A stretch of DNA of 64,000 nucleotides from contig CAADGI010000023.1 of assembly GCA_900696495.1 (NCBI GenBank), positions 186,001 to 250,000 of the forward strand, read 5' to 3'. This document shows positions 8,651 to 16,405 of the stretch, in pieces. The first letter of the stretch is position 1, and the number at the start of each line of letters is the position of its first letter. The notes below the pieces were generated by a model. The model saw only the letters and a list, made by a program, of their open reading frames with translations. It made no database searches and was not told where the DNA came from. The position numbers were made by a program, and so were the translations under genes. The DNA is from an uncultured Alphaproteobacteria bacterium. GTDB taxonomy: Bacteria; Pseudomonadota; Alphaproteobacteria; Micavibrionales; Micavibrionaceae.

Positions 8651-8679
8651 TTGACTTATAGGGCCCATTGGCACTATTT
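8651..8679 (+). promoter_or_regulatory. Candidate sigma-70 promoter of rpmB
   Basis: TTGACT (8651-8656), a 17-base spacer and CTATTT (8674-8679), 40 bases upstream of the rpmB start. The -35 is strong and the -10 is weak. Confidence 0.45.
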
Positions 8680-8719
8680 TCTGCCCTCAATTGACCGACC
8701 AATTATAAGGATGAGGCCC

Positions 8720-9010
8720 ATGAGCCGTCGTTGCATGATTACCGGAAAAGGCGTGATGAGCGGGAACAACGTTTCCCACGCTGAAAACAGGACGCGCCGC
8801 AAGTGGCTGCCGAACGTTAAAGACGCCAACATCTACAGCGAAGCGCTGAAGCGCTGGGTCCGCATCCGCGTCAGCCCGAATGGCCTGCGCACGATCGAGC
8901 ACAAGGGCGGCCTCGATGCCTACCTGCAAGGCACGGCGAAAACCAAGCTGGACGTCAAACTGCGCCCGCTGAAGGCCCAGATCGAAAAGGCCCAGGCGAA
9001 AAACGCCTAG
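8720..9010 (+). CDS. rpmB: 50S ribosomal protein L28
   Basis: A 96-residue ribosomal protein L28 with the family N-terminus MSRRCMITGKGVMSGNNVSHA and the TRRKWLPN and RVSPNGLRTIEHKGGLDAYL blocks seen in alphaproteobacterial L28. The frame is open to 8651, but the ATG at 8720 is preceded by AAGGATGAGG at proper spacing and gives the canonical start. It is a single-gene unit with its own candidate promoter at 8651-8679. A palindromic repeat follows between it and tgt. Confidence 0.97.
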   Translation: MSRRCMITGKGVMSGNNVSHAENRTRRKWLPNVKDANIYSEALKRWVRIRVSPNGLRTIEHKGGLDAYLQGTAKTKLDVKLRPLKAQIEKAQAKNA

Positions 9011-9018
9011 CCATTCCT

Positions 9019-9111
9019 GTCATCCCGGCGCCCGCCGTGAATGCGGCAAACTTTTAAAGCCGGGATCGAGTGAATTAATGGCAACCCGATTCCGGCTTGC
9101 GCCGGAATGAC
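9019..9111. repeat. Palindromic repeat, family D (GTCATCCCGG...CCGGAATGAC)
   Basis: Terminal GTCATCCCGGC and GCCGGAATGAC form an inverted pair, with an inner AAGCCGGGATCGAG / ACCCGATTCCGGCTT pair. It fills the rpmB-tgt spacer and ends 13 bases before the tgt start. Confidence 0.85.
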
Positions 9112-9124
9112 AACAAGGGAAACC

Positions 9125-10303
9125 ATGCTCTCATACCCCGGCTTCAATTTCGAAATTACCCACCAGGATAAAAAATCCGGCGCACGCACCGGCGTTTTAA
9201 AAACGCCGCACGGCACCATCGAGACTCCCAACTATATTTTCTGCGGCACCAAGGCCAGCGTCAAAAGCCTCTCGCCAGCGCAGGTCAAGGAAGCGCGCAC
9301 CGACATCATCCTCGCGAACACCTACCATTTAATGTTGCAACCCGGCGCCGGGCTCGTCGAAAAAATGGGCGGCCTTCACAAATTCATGCAGTGGGATAGG
9401 CCGATGCTCACCGACTCCGGAGGCTTCCAGGTTTTTTCGATGGGTCACGGCTATGCCGCAGACGAAATCAAGGGCCGCCGCAAATCGCATGATAATAAAA
9501 CCCTGCTGGAAATATCGGAGGAGGGCACTGTTTTCCGCTCCTATGTCGACGGTCAGAAAATAAAACTTACGCCCGAAAGCGCGATGGAAATCCAGCGCCA
9601 ACTCGGGGCCGATCTGCTCATGCAGTTCGATGAATGCACGCCGTACCACGCGACAAAAGATTACACCGCACGCTCGATGGAAATGTCGATGCGCTGGGGC
9701 GACCGCTGCCTCGCGGAATTCGAACGCAGCCATAATGGCAAACAGGCCGTCTACGGAATCGTGCAGGGCGGCGTGCATGAAGACCTGCGCCGCATCAGCG
9801 CCGAATACACCGCCGACAGGCCTTTTTTTGGAACCGCCATCGGCGGCTGCCTCGGTGGCACCGACGAGGAAATGCACACGACGGTCGCCGCCAGCATGCC
9901 CTATGTGAATCCCTCGCGGCCCGTTCACTTTCTCGGCATCGGCAGGATCAAGGATGTTTTCACCTTCGTGCGTCTCGGCATCGACACGTTCGACTGCGTG
10001 ATCCCAACGCGCCTCGCGCGTCACGGCACGGCCTTCATAAAAGGGGTGAAAGGCGAAACCATCAATTTGATGAATGCGCGTTATCGTGACGACCCGGAAC
10101 CGCTCGACCCCGAAAACGACATCCCCGCCAGCCGCGATTTCTCCAAGGCCTACATCCATCATTTATTAAAGGCGGGTGAACTGCTGGCCCCCCAGATTAT
10201 CGCCCAGCATAACGTCGCCACGTTCAACCGCCTGATGCGGGAAACCCGCGCCGCCATTAAAAAAGGCACCCTGGACAAGCTCCAGCAGGAATGGCTGCCC
10301 TAA
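9125..10303 (+). CDS. tgt: tRNA-guanine transglycosylase, zinc-cysteine ligands missing
   Basis: TGT exchanges guanine 34 for preQ1 in GUN-decoding tRNAs (queuosine pathway). The 392-residue protein has the catalytic base in MLTDSGGFQVFSM (D97), the nucleophile in TFDCVIPTR (D290), GIVQGGVHEDLR and the late AYIHHL segment. The usual CxCxxC zinc motif aligns without gaps to N331, I333 and S336, so all three cysteines are absent, while H362 of the fourth ligand position remains. The start at 9125 is chosen because AAGGGA precedes it; the ATG at 9107 lies in the repeat. Confidence 0.94.
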   Translation: MLSYPGFNFEITHQDKKSGARTGVLKTPHGTIETPNYIFCGTKASVKSLSPAQVKEARTDIILANTYHLMLQPGAGLVEKMGGLHKFMQWDRPMLTDSGGFQVFSMGHGYAADEIKGRRKSHDNKTLLEISEEGTVFRSYVDGQKIKLTPESAMEIQRQLGADLLMQFDECTPYHATKDYTARSMEMSMRWGDRCLAEFERSHNGKQAVYGIVQGGVHEDLRRISAEYTADRPFFGTAIGGCLGGTDEEMHTTVAASMPYVNPSRPVHFLGIGRIKDVFTFVRLGIDTFDCVIPTRLARHGTAFIKGVKGETINLMNARYRDDPEPLDPENDIPASRDFSKAYIHHLLKAGELLAPQIIAQHNVATFNRLMRETRAAIKKGTLDKLQQEWLP

Positions 10304-10392
10304 GGCCCTGATTTTCCAAAATCTATTAACCATTTAGGCACTTTTCCAGTGTAATTTAGAGGGGTTAACACACCTGAATCACGTGAAACCTC

Positions 10393-11301
10393 ATGGCCTT
10401 GCATTACGATCTGGATACCGACATCAAAGCTTTGGAAGCCGTTCTGGACGATTACACCGAATGGTTCCTCCAGGTCACGCGCCGCATTTTCTACCCTCAG
10501 CATGTAACCGAAAGCCCGGGCAAGCCTTTTTCCTGCCCGCCGTCTTTCGAAAACTGGGTTAAAACCGCCAGCGGCGTGCGTCCCGACATCCTGCGCAATC
10601 TCCGTGCGCTACATGACGATCTCTGCAAGCGTTCCGAACTTCTGATGGACAACGCGGTGCGCGAAAAAAAACCGCCCGTTTATGATGAATTTTTAAAACT
10701 GACAGTCCTGTTCGAGGAATTCACCGGGCGCATCCGCCGTTTTGAAAAGGATCTCGTGCTGGGCGACAGCGGCATCGACACGCTCACAGGCCTTCGCAGC
10801 ATGCATGCGCTGGAAAAAGACACGAAGCGCGAAATGGAACGCCTGGCGCGTCAGGGCAAGACATTCGCGATGGCGCTCGTGCGTATCGATAATTTCAAGG
10901 ACATACAAACTCCGCAGGAAAGCGAACATTGCATCAAGGTCGTCGCGGAACTCGTCAAAAAATCCATGCGCTCCTTCGACGACGCCTATCGCGGCGAGGA
11001 CGGCATGTTCATTCTTTCGCTGAAGCAGACCGGCACGCCCGGCGGCATCAAGGCGCTCAAGCGCCTCAAAAAAGAACTCGATGAATCCAGGCTTATGTAT
11101 AAAAGCAAGGGCGTCGATACGCTGGTCACGCTTTCCTCATGTATCGGCGAGCCGAACGAAGGCGAAGACATCAAAACTTTTCTCCATAATTTGCAAAAAG
11201 ATCTCGACGTTTATCGCGAGGACATGGGATCCGTACTCGAGCATTTCGACCTCAGCCCGCTTCAGCGTTACGTCCGCGACAGGGACCAGAACCAGGGATA
11301 A
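10393..11301 (+). CDS. Degenerate GGDEF-domain protein
   Basis: A 302-residue cytosolic protein. Residues 1-115 are helical and unrecognised, and residues 125-285 form a GGDEF-like domain opening with DTLTGLRSMHALEKD, the normal DxLTGLxNR-type entry. At the active-site turn the signature reads RGEDG instead of GGDEF/GGEEF, so diguanylate cyclase activity is doubtful. A GTP- or c-di-GMP-sensing or protein-interaction role is possible. The stop is two bases before the start of a PAS histidine kinase, so the two are an operon. TTAACC and TTAAC half-sites lie upstream (about 10325 and 10366), but they are not spaced as a full CtrA box. Confidence 0.82.
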   Translation: MALHYDLDTDIKALEAVLDDYTEWFLQVTRRIFYPQHVTESPGKPFSCPPSFENWVKTASGVRPDILRNLRALHDDLCKRSELLMDNAVREKKPPVYDEFLKLTVLFEEFTGRIRRFEKDLVLGDSGIDTLTGLRSMHALEKDTKREMERLARQGKTFAMALVRIDNFKDIQTPQESEHCIKVVAELVKKSMRSFDDAYRGEDGMFILSLKQTGTPGGIKALKRLKKELDESRLMYKSKGVDTLVTLSSCIGEPNEGEDIKTFLHNLQKDLDVYREDMGSVLEHFDLSPLQRYVRDRDQNQG

Positions 11302-11303
11302 CC

Positions 11304-12848
11304 ATGACCGGGACAAGGCACGCCGAGCTTTTTCAAAAGATGCCGGTACCGCGTTTCATTGTCGAGGCGCGCGGCGGCGAGGAATACATCGTCACAGAAA
11401 TAAACGACCTCGCCCTGAGATATTTTGATCTCAGCGCCGAACAGATCGTCGGCCGCAATATCCGCGATTTCATGAGCCCGGAAAACACCCGGCATTTCCA
11501 GCAATCCTTCGAGGTTTCCTGCACCAAACGCCGTCCTGTAACCATTCAGGCCTTGCCCGGCGTGCCGAGTAATCTGCGCGTTTACGGCTTTTACATCAGC
11601 CCGATCATGGGCTCTTCGATCATGGGCGGCGACGGCGATATCACCTATCTCGATGTCATCGGCCAGCTCGATGTCTCCGATCAATCCATCCTCCAGCGTG
11701 AACGCGACGATGCCATTTCGCTTATGTCCTCGATCTTCGACGTGTCCGAAGTCGGGGTCGTCGTTACCGATCACAACGCCCGTATCATTCGCGTGAACGA
11801 AAGCTTCGTCCGCACCTATGGCTGGTCGCGTGACGAGCTTATAAATTCCGATGTCATCTCGCTTGTCACGCCGGACGAAAGAAATCTCGCCCGCCGCAAC
11901 CACGATGAATTTATCAGGACGGGAATCCGCAGCTCGGGCGAAATGAAAATGATCCGCAAGGACGGCACCATCGCCAACGCGCTCTTCACCACCGCGACGC
12001 TGGAACTCAGCCAGAAAAGGCGATACCAGGTCACGACGGTCATGGACATTACGCTCCGCAAGCAGATGGAGGAATCCCTGCGCCTCGCGAAAGACCAGGC
12101 CGACGCCGCCAACCGCGCCAAATCGGCCTTCCTCGCCAATATGAGCCATGAACTCCGCACGCCATTGAACGCCATCATCGGCTTCTCCGAAATGATGATC
12201 AAGGAAACCTTCGGCGCGCTCGGCCATGATAAATACAAGGAATATCTCGGCGACGTTCACGCCAGCGCCAGGCACCTGCTGGAAATCATCAACGAAGTCC
12301 TCGACATGTCCAAGATCGAAGCCGGCCGCATCGAGCTGGACGAAAGCGGCGTCGATATCGGCGAGATGGTTTCTTCCGTCACGCGCATGATGGCCTCGAA
12401 GGCCTTCGGCAGCAATCTCAAGATCAATATCGACGTGCCCGCAGACCTGCCCGGCATCACGGCCGACCAGCGCCTCGTGCGCCAGATTTTCATCAATCTT
12501 CTCTCCAACGCGGTCAAATTCTCGCGTCCCGGCGGCAACATCGACGTTCATGCCGAAATCCTGAAAGACGGCCGCCTCCAGGTCGATATCCGCGACGAAG
12601 GCGTCGGCATCCCGACCACCAAGATCAACCAGGCCATGGAACCCTTCGGCCAGGTCAGCGACCGCGCCGAAAACGCCCAGTACCAGCAGGGCACCGGCCT
12701 CGGCCTGCCGCTCGCCAAGGCCATGATCGAATTGCATGATGGCAGGATGAAGCTCGAATCGGAGGAGGGAAAAGGAACCCGCGTGTCCATCATCTTCCCG
12801 GCCTACCGCGTCATCCAGCCGGAAACCGCGCAGGCCGCGGCCAACTGA
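11304..12848 (+). CDS. PAS-domain sensor histidine kinase (PleC/DivJ-like core)
   Basis: A 514-residue soluble kinase with no membrane helix. PAS-like domains occupy about 10-120 and 138-250, followed by a HisKA domain with the phospho-accepting His282 in SHELRTPLNAIIGFSE, and an HATPase domain with the N box NLLSNAVKF, the G1 box DIRDEGVGIP and the G2 box GTGLGLPLAKAM. The IKETFGALGHDKYKEYLGDV stretch is typical of alphaproteobacterial PleC/DivJ/PdhS-like kinases. No response regulator is adjacent. It is two bases downstream of the degenerate GGDEF gene, which suggests that they act together. Confidence 0.93.
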   Translation: MTGTRHAELFQKMPVPRFIVEARGGEEYIVTEINDLALRYFDLSAEQIVGRNIRDFMSPENTRHFQQSFEVSCTKRRPVTIQALPGVPSNLRVYGFYISPIMGSSIMGGDGDITYLDVIGQLDVSDQSILQRERDDAISLMSSIFDVSEVGVVVTDHNARIIRVNESFVRTYGWSRDELINSDVISLVTPDERNLARRNHDEFIRTGIRSSGEMKMIRKDGTIANALFTTATLELSQKRRYQVTTVMDITLRKQMEESLRLAKDQADAANRAKSAFLANMSHELRTPLNAIIGFSEMMIKETFGALGHDKYKEYLGDVHASARHLLEIINEVLDMSKIEAGRIELDESGVDIGEMVSSVTRMMASKAFGSNLKINIDVPADLPGITADQRLVRQIFINLLSNAVKFSRPGGNIDVHAEILKDGRLQVDIRDEGVGIPTTKINQAMEPFGQVSDRAENAQYQQGTGLGLPLAKAMIELHDGRMKLESEEGKGTRVSIIFPAYRVIQPETAQAAAN

Positions 12849-12865
12849 AAGGGCTGAACTTAAAC

Positions 12866-12894
12866 TTGCCGTCCGCCGCCGGCCTGTCTAATAT
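12866..12894 (+). promoter_or_regulatory. Candidate sigma-70 promoter of the fur/mur gene
   Basis: TTGCCG (12866-12871), a 17-base spacer and TAATAT (12889-12894). Transcription would begin near 12901, which supports the translation start at 12928 rather than 12901. Confidence 0.5.
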
Positions 12895-12927
12895 CCACCC
12901 ATGCAGCTAGCCAAGGTGGAGAATCAC

Positions 12928-13335
12928 ATGACGGAACTCGAAAAGGCCTGCGCCGAAAAAGGCCTCAAAATGACCGGCCAGCGCCGCGTCATCCTGCGCG
13001 TGCTCGGCAGCTCCGAAGATCACCCGTCCGTCGAAACCGTTTACGAACGCGCCAGGGACATCGACCCGTCGATCTCCATCGCCACCGTCTACCGCACGCT
13101 CAGCCTGCTGGATGAAATGAACCTCGTCATCCGCCACGAATTCCAGGAAGGCCATTCGCGTTACGAGCTTAACTGGGACCACCACCATCACCTCATCGAC
13201 ATGGAAACCGGCCACGTCATCGAATTCCAGAACGACGAGCTGGAAAAACTGAAAAAGAAAATCGCCCGCGACCTCGGCTACGATCTCATCGATCACCGCC
13301 TCGAGCTCTACGGCAAAAAAATCTCGAAAAAATAA
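12928..13335 (+). CDS. Fur-family metalloregulator (Fur/Mur type)
   Basis: A 135-residue dimeric DNA-binding regulator of iron or manganese genes. The winged helix is visible (KMTGQRRVILRVL, HPSVETVYERA, SIATVYRTLSLL), then the metal-binding part DHHHHLIDMETGHVIEF. The CxxC motif of enterobacterial Fur is replaced by MET-G, as in rhizobial Fur/Mur proteins, so Mur-like manganese sensing is plausible. The upstream ATG at 12901 is open, but the ATG at 12928 follows AAGGTGGAG and lies well downstream of the promoter. Confidence 0.92.
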   Translation: MTELEKACAEKGLKMTGQRRVILRVLGSSEDHPSVETVYERARDIDPSISIATVYRTLSLLDEMNLVIRHEFQEGHSRYELNWDHHHHLIDMETGHVIEFQNDELEKLKKKIARDLGYDLIDHRLELYGKKISKK

Positions 13336-13357
13336 CAACAAAAAATAGAGTATCCTG

Positions 13358-13582
13358 ATGTCCTGCAACGAAACCAAAAAAGGCAAAGCCGTATTCAACG
13401 GCGATTGCAAATGCCAGAACGCCGTGATGCGCGCCTATAACGGCCTGCTCACCGCCGGCACGCCCGAGCCGCGCGCGCTCGAGGCCGCGAAGATCGTCTA
13501 TTCCTATCACCACCCCGAAGACGCACCCGACATCGCCGCCCTCACGGTCGAGCGCTGGGTCTATGCCGAACATTTCCACTGA
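13358..13582 (+). CDS. Small conserved alphaproteobacterial protein
   Basis: A 74-residue soluble protein with an N-terminal cysteine cluster (CNETKKG..GDCKCQ) followed by a helical segment (NAVMRAYNGLL, PRALEAAKIVYSYH). It lies 22 bases after fur/mur and two bases before the DUF1491 gene on the same strand, so the three probably form one transcript. Homologues of this general look occur in alphaproteobacteria, but I know of no assigned function. Confidence 0.75.
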   Translation: MSCNETKKGKAVFNGDCKCQNAVMRAYNGLLTAGTPEPRALEAAKIVYSYHHPEDAPDIAALTVERWVYAEHFH

Positions 13583-13584
13583 CA

Positions 13585-13923
13585 ATGGATGACGCCCGCC
13601 TGCCGACTGCGCTCTGGGTCGAAGGTAACCTGCGCCGCCTTGCGCAGGAAGGAATCCCGTACTACATCGCCAACACCGGCGCCCACGCGGGCGGCATGGT
13701 CCTGCTGAAAATCAACGGCCTCGAAAAAGGCTGCCGCGTCCTGATTCAGCAACGCGATCTCGACGGCATTCTCGGCTGGGCCGACGCGACCAAAGACAAA
13801 ATCCTCGACGAGAAAAAAGCCGACGACTATATAAGCCGCGCCGTGTCCCGCGATCCCGATCTCTGGGTCATCGAAACCGAGGACCGGCAAATGCGCAATC
13901 CGTTTGAATTTGTTGATGTTTGA
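13585..13923 (+). CDS. DUF1491 family protein
   Basis: A 112-residue protein matching the alphaproteobacterial DUF1491 family: it opens LPTALWVEGNLRRLAQEGIP, has the central GGMVLLKING strand pair and ends with DPDLWVIETEDRQMRNPF. The function is unknown. No signal peptide or membrane helix is present. It follows the 74-residue gene by two bases. In other alphaproteobacteria the family is usually a stand-alone small gene, so linkage to fur/mur here is only contextual. Confidence 0.85.
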   Translation: MDDARLPTALWVEGNLRRLAQEGIPYYIANTGAHAGGMVLLKINGLEKGCRVLIQQRDLDGILGWADATKDKILDEKKADDYISRAVSRDPDLWVIETEDRQMRNPFEFVDV

Positions 13924-13976
13924 CAATCGGCGCCATTTTTTGCCATAAAATCGATAACTGTTTAGGAGAAAAATAA

Positions 13977-14282
13977 ATGCCAGCACTGCGTTATATTTTC
14001 CAGCATCTTGCTGAGGACGGCCTTCACGCCGAATTTAAAAGAAAATCATCGGGATGGATCGGGTTATTTCAAAAAGGCGAAGACAAATCCTTGGATGAAA
14101 GAGAATGTCTCGAATATCATATAATGGCTCGCGGCAACGAAAATAATGCTCATGGCGGCCGCCCAAGCTTTGAAAGCGCTAATGACTTGTACACCGGCTA
14201 CAACCAAATAAGAGCCTCCAAGCAAAGCAAAGGAATTCCCTTTGACGTTGTAAACGAAGACAGATTTCCTTTCGATCGGTAG
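13977..14282 (+). CDS. Hypothetical protein, AT-rich
   Basis: A 101-residue soluble protein of no recognised family. AGGAGAAAAATAA lies just upstream of the ATG, a good ribosome-binding site. The codon use and base composition are more AT-rich than the neighbouring genes, as for the unrelated genes at 25161 and 36242, which suggests recent acquisition. The protein is charged, has no membrane segment, and ends NEDRFPFDR. Confidence 0.65.
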   Translation: MPALRYIFQHLAEDGLHAEFKRKSSGWIGLFQKGEDKSLDERECLEYHIMARGNENNAHGGRPSFESANDLYTGYNQIRASKQSKGIPFDVVNEDRFPFDR

Positions 14283-14333
14283 GGCGCTTCAAAACTTCTT
14301 GCCCTCAAACTATATTAGGATTATATTCCCAAT

Positions 14334-14666
14334 ATGGTTTGGACTGAAGAACGCAGGCAAAAACAGCGCGAAATCATCAATCGCAACCGCCCGTGGGAAA
14401 AATCCACCGGTCCGCGCACGCGCAAGGGCAAAGCCCGCTCCAGCCTCAATGCCGTGAAAAGCGGGCTTCATGGCCGCTCGGGCCTCGAAATCAGGAAACT
14501 GCTCTACCACAACCGCGAATTTCTCAAGGCGTACCGTGAACACGCGGAATGGGAAGTGCTCATGCGCTTACTTCGAATGGAACGCCCCCCGGAACGAACT
14601 GTTGAAAAATCCTTTGAAATCAGTCATACCCCGGGGGCCCCCGTGAAAAGGGGGAGAACGGACTAA
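14334..14666 (+). CDS. Small basic protein with TGPRT...KSGLHG motif
   Basis: A 110-residue basic protein. Residues 18-48 carry the RPWEKSTGPRTRKGKARSS and NAVKSGLHG blocks, seen in many small proteins near mobile DNA and as short stand-alone genes in alphaproteobacteria. No function is established. The last 15 or so residues are encoded by a GC palindrome (CCCCGGGGGCCCCC region, about 14627-14660), so the natural C-terminus may have been replaced by a repeat. A family C repeat follows before prfC. Confidence 0.6.
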   Translation: MVWTEERRQKQREIINRNRPWEKSTGPRTRKGKARSSLNAVKSGLHGRSGLEIRKLLYHNREFLKAYREHAEWEVLMRLLRMERPPERTVEKSFEISHTPGAPVKRGRTD

Positions 14667-14704
14667 AAGAATGAAACACAACACGCACAACATTAATATT
14701 TTTA

Positions 14705-14766
14705 TCACCCCCGCGCAGGCGGGAGTCCGATCTTTATCGCCGGATGCCCGCCTGCGCGGGCATGAC
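14705..14766. repeat. Palindromic repeat, family C (TCACCCCCGCG...CGCGGGCATGAC)
   Basis: Left arm TCACCCCCGCGCAGGCGGG and right arm CCCGCCTGCGCGGGCATGA are complementary, with CCGGATG in the centre. Near-identical layouts occur at 19305-19378 and 43525-43587. It lies between the small basic gene and prfC. Confidence 0.85.
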
Positions 14767-14830
14767 GCTGTAGATTCAATTATTTATATGTCGTTGTGTT
14801 CGTTGTGATCGTGGTGGTTCAAAAATTAAA

Positions 14831-16405
14831 ATGAGCACCGAAACCGAAATTCAGAAACGCCGCACCTTCGCGATCATCGCCCACCCCGACGCCGGTAAAA
14901 CCACGCTGACGGAAAAACTGCTGCTGTTCGGCGGCGCGATCGAGCTGGCGGGCGCGGTCAAGGCCAAGGGCGACCGACGCCGCGCGCGCTCCGACTGGAT
15001 GAAGGTCGAGCAGGAACGGGGAATCTCCATCGCATCCTCCGTCATGACCTTCGACCACAAGGGCAGGGTGTTCAACCTCCTCGACACCCCCGGCCACGAG
15101 GATTTCTCGGAAGATACCTACCGCACCCTCACCGCGGTCGACAGCGCCGTGATGGTGCTCGACAACGCGAAAGGCATCGAAACCCAGACACTGAAACTCT
15201 TCGAGGTCTGCCGCCTGCGCGACGTTCCCATCATCACCTTCATCAACAAGATGGACCGCGAAGGGCAGGACCCGTTCAATCTCCTCGATGAAATCGAGCA
15301 GAAACTCGCGCTCGATGTCACGCCCGCCAGTTGGCCCATCGGCATGGGCCGCGATTTCAAGGGCTGCTACGATCTGCTGAATGACGAGCTTGTGCTGTTC
15401 GACCGCACCAGGGGCGAAAAGCTTCAGGACACGGTGAAATGCTCCGGCCTCGATGATCCGAAAATCGATGAATTGCTTCCCGCCGAACAGGCTGCGAAAC
15501 TCCGCGCCGATGTCGAAATGGCGCGGGGCCTTTGCAAGCCGTTCGATATGCAATCCTATCTCGAAGGTCATATGACGCCCGTCTTCTTCGGTTCCGCCGT
15601 CAATAATTTCGGCGTGCGCGAATTGCTGGACGGCATCGGCAATTACGCACCGCCGCCGCGCGCGCAGAAGGCGGTCCAGCGCATGGTCGAGCCCACGGAA
15701 AAAAAGGTCACGGCCTTTATCTTCAAAATCCAGGCGAACATGGACCCCAAGCACCGCGACCGCATCGCCTTCACGCGCATATGCTCGGGCGAATTCAAGA
15801 AGGGCATGAAGCTGAAACATGTCCGCAGCGGAAAAATAATGACCGTGCATTCGCCGCTGCTCTTCCTCGCGCAGGATCGCGAAATGGCGCAGGAGGCTTT
15901 TGCGGGCGATATTCTCGGCCTGCCGAATTACGGTGGTCTTCGTATCGGCGATGCTTTTACTGAAGGTGAAGATTTGGCATTCACCGGTATCCCGAGCTTC
16001 GCGCCCGAACTGATGCAGCGCGCCCGTCCCGTTGACCCGTTGAAAGCCAAACACCTCGGCAAGGCGCTCGAGCAACTGGCCGAGGAGGGCGCGGCGCGGG
16101 TGTTTAAGCCCGTCATGGATTCCGACTGGATCGTCGGCGTCGTCGGCGCTCTGCAGTTCGACGTGCTCGCCGACCGCATCCGCACCGAATACAGCATCCC
16201 GGTGAAATTCGAGGAAACGCCGCTCTTCACCGCGCGGTGGATTGCTGCGGACGATCCGCAGATCCTCAAGAAATTCGTGGATTCAAACCAGGCGGCGATC
16301 GCCAACGATCATGACGGCGACCCGGTCTTTCTCGCGCGCAACAGCTGGCACCTCGGCGACGCGCAGGACAAGAACAAGGATATTAAATTTCTGACGACGA
16401 AGTGA
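14831..16405 (+). CDS. prfC: Peptide chain release factor 3
   Basis: RF3 is the GTPase that recycles RF1 and RF2 after termination. The protein has 524 residues, standard length. G1 is AHPDAGKTTLTEKLL, the switch region carries RGISIASSVM, G3 is DTPGHEDFSEDTYR and G4 is INKMDR, followed by the RF3-specific SDWMKVEQ motif and the C-terminal VVGALQFDVL. The start ATG has only a weak purine-rich site upstream. The gene ends directly against the stop of the convergent membrane-fused spermidine synthase-like gene. Confidence 0.97.
   Translation: MSTETEIQKRRTFAIIAHPDAGKTTLTEKLLLFGGAIELAGAVKAKGDRRRARSDWMKVEQERGISIASSVMTFDHKGRVFNLLDTPGHEDFSEDTYRTLTAVDSAVMVLDNAKGIETQTLKLFEVCRLRDVPIITFINKMDREGQDPFNLLDEIEQKLALDVTPASWPIGMGRDFKGCYDLLNDELVLFDRTRGEKLQDTVKCSGLDDPKIDELLPAEQAAKLRADVEMARGLCKPFDMQSYLEGHMTPVFFGSAVNNFGVRELLDGIGNYAPPPRAQKAVQRMVEPTEKKVTAFIFKIQANMDPKHRDRIAFTRICSGEFKKGMKLKHVRSGKIMTVHSPLLFLAQDREMAQEAFAGDILGLPNYGGLRIGDAFTEGEDLAFTGIPSFAPELMQRARPVDPLKAKHLGKALEQLAEEGAARVFKPVMDSDWIVGVVGALQFDVLADRIRTEYSIPVKFEETPLFTARWIAADDPQILKKFVDSNQAAIANDHDGDPVFLARNSWHLGDAQDKNKDIKFLTTK

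Noticed and set aside
10325-10371. CtrA binding site upstream of the GGDEF gene
   Set aside because: The TTAACC and TTAAC half-sites are about 40 bases apart, not the seven-base spacing of a full CtrA box.
11268-12737. 489-residue minus-strand frame
   Set aside because: Antisense to the PAS histidine kinase, which has all kinase motifs.
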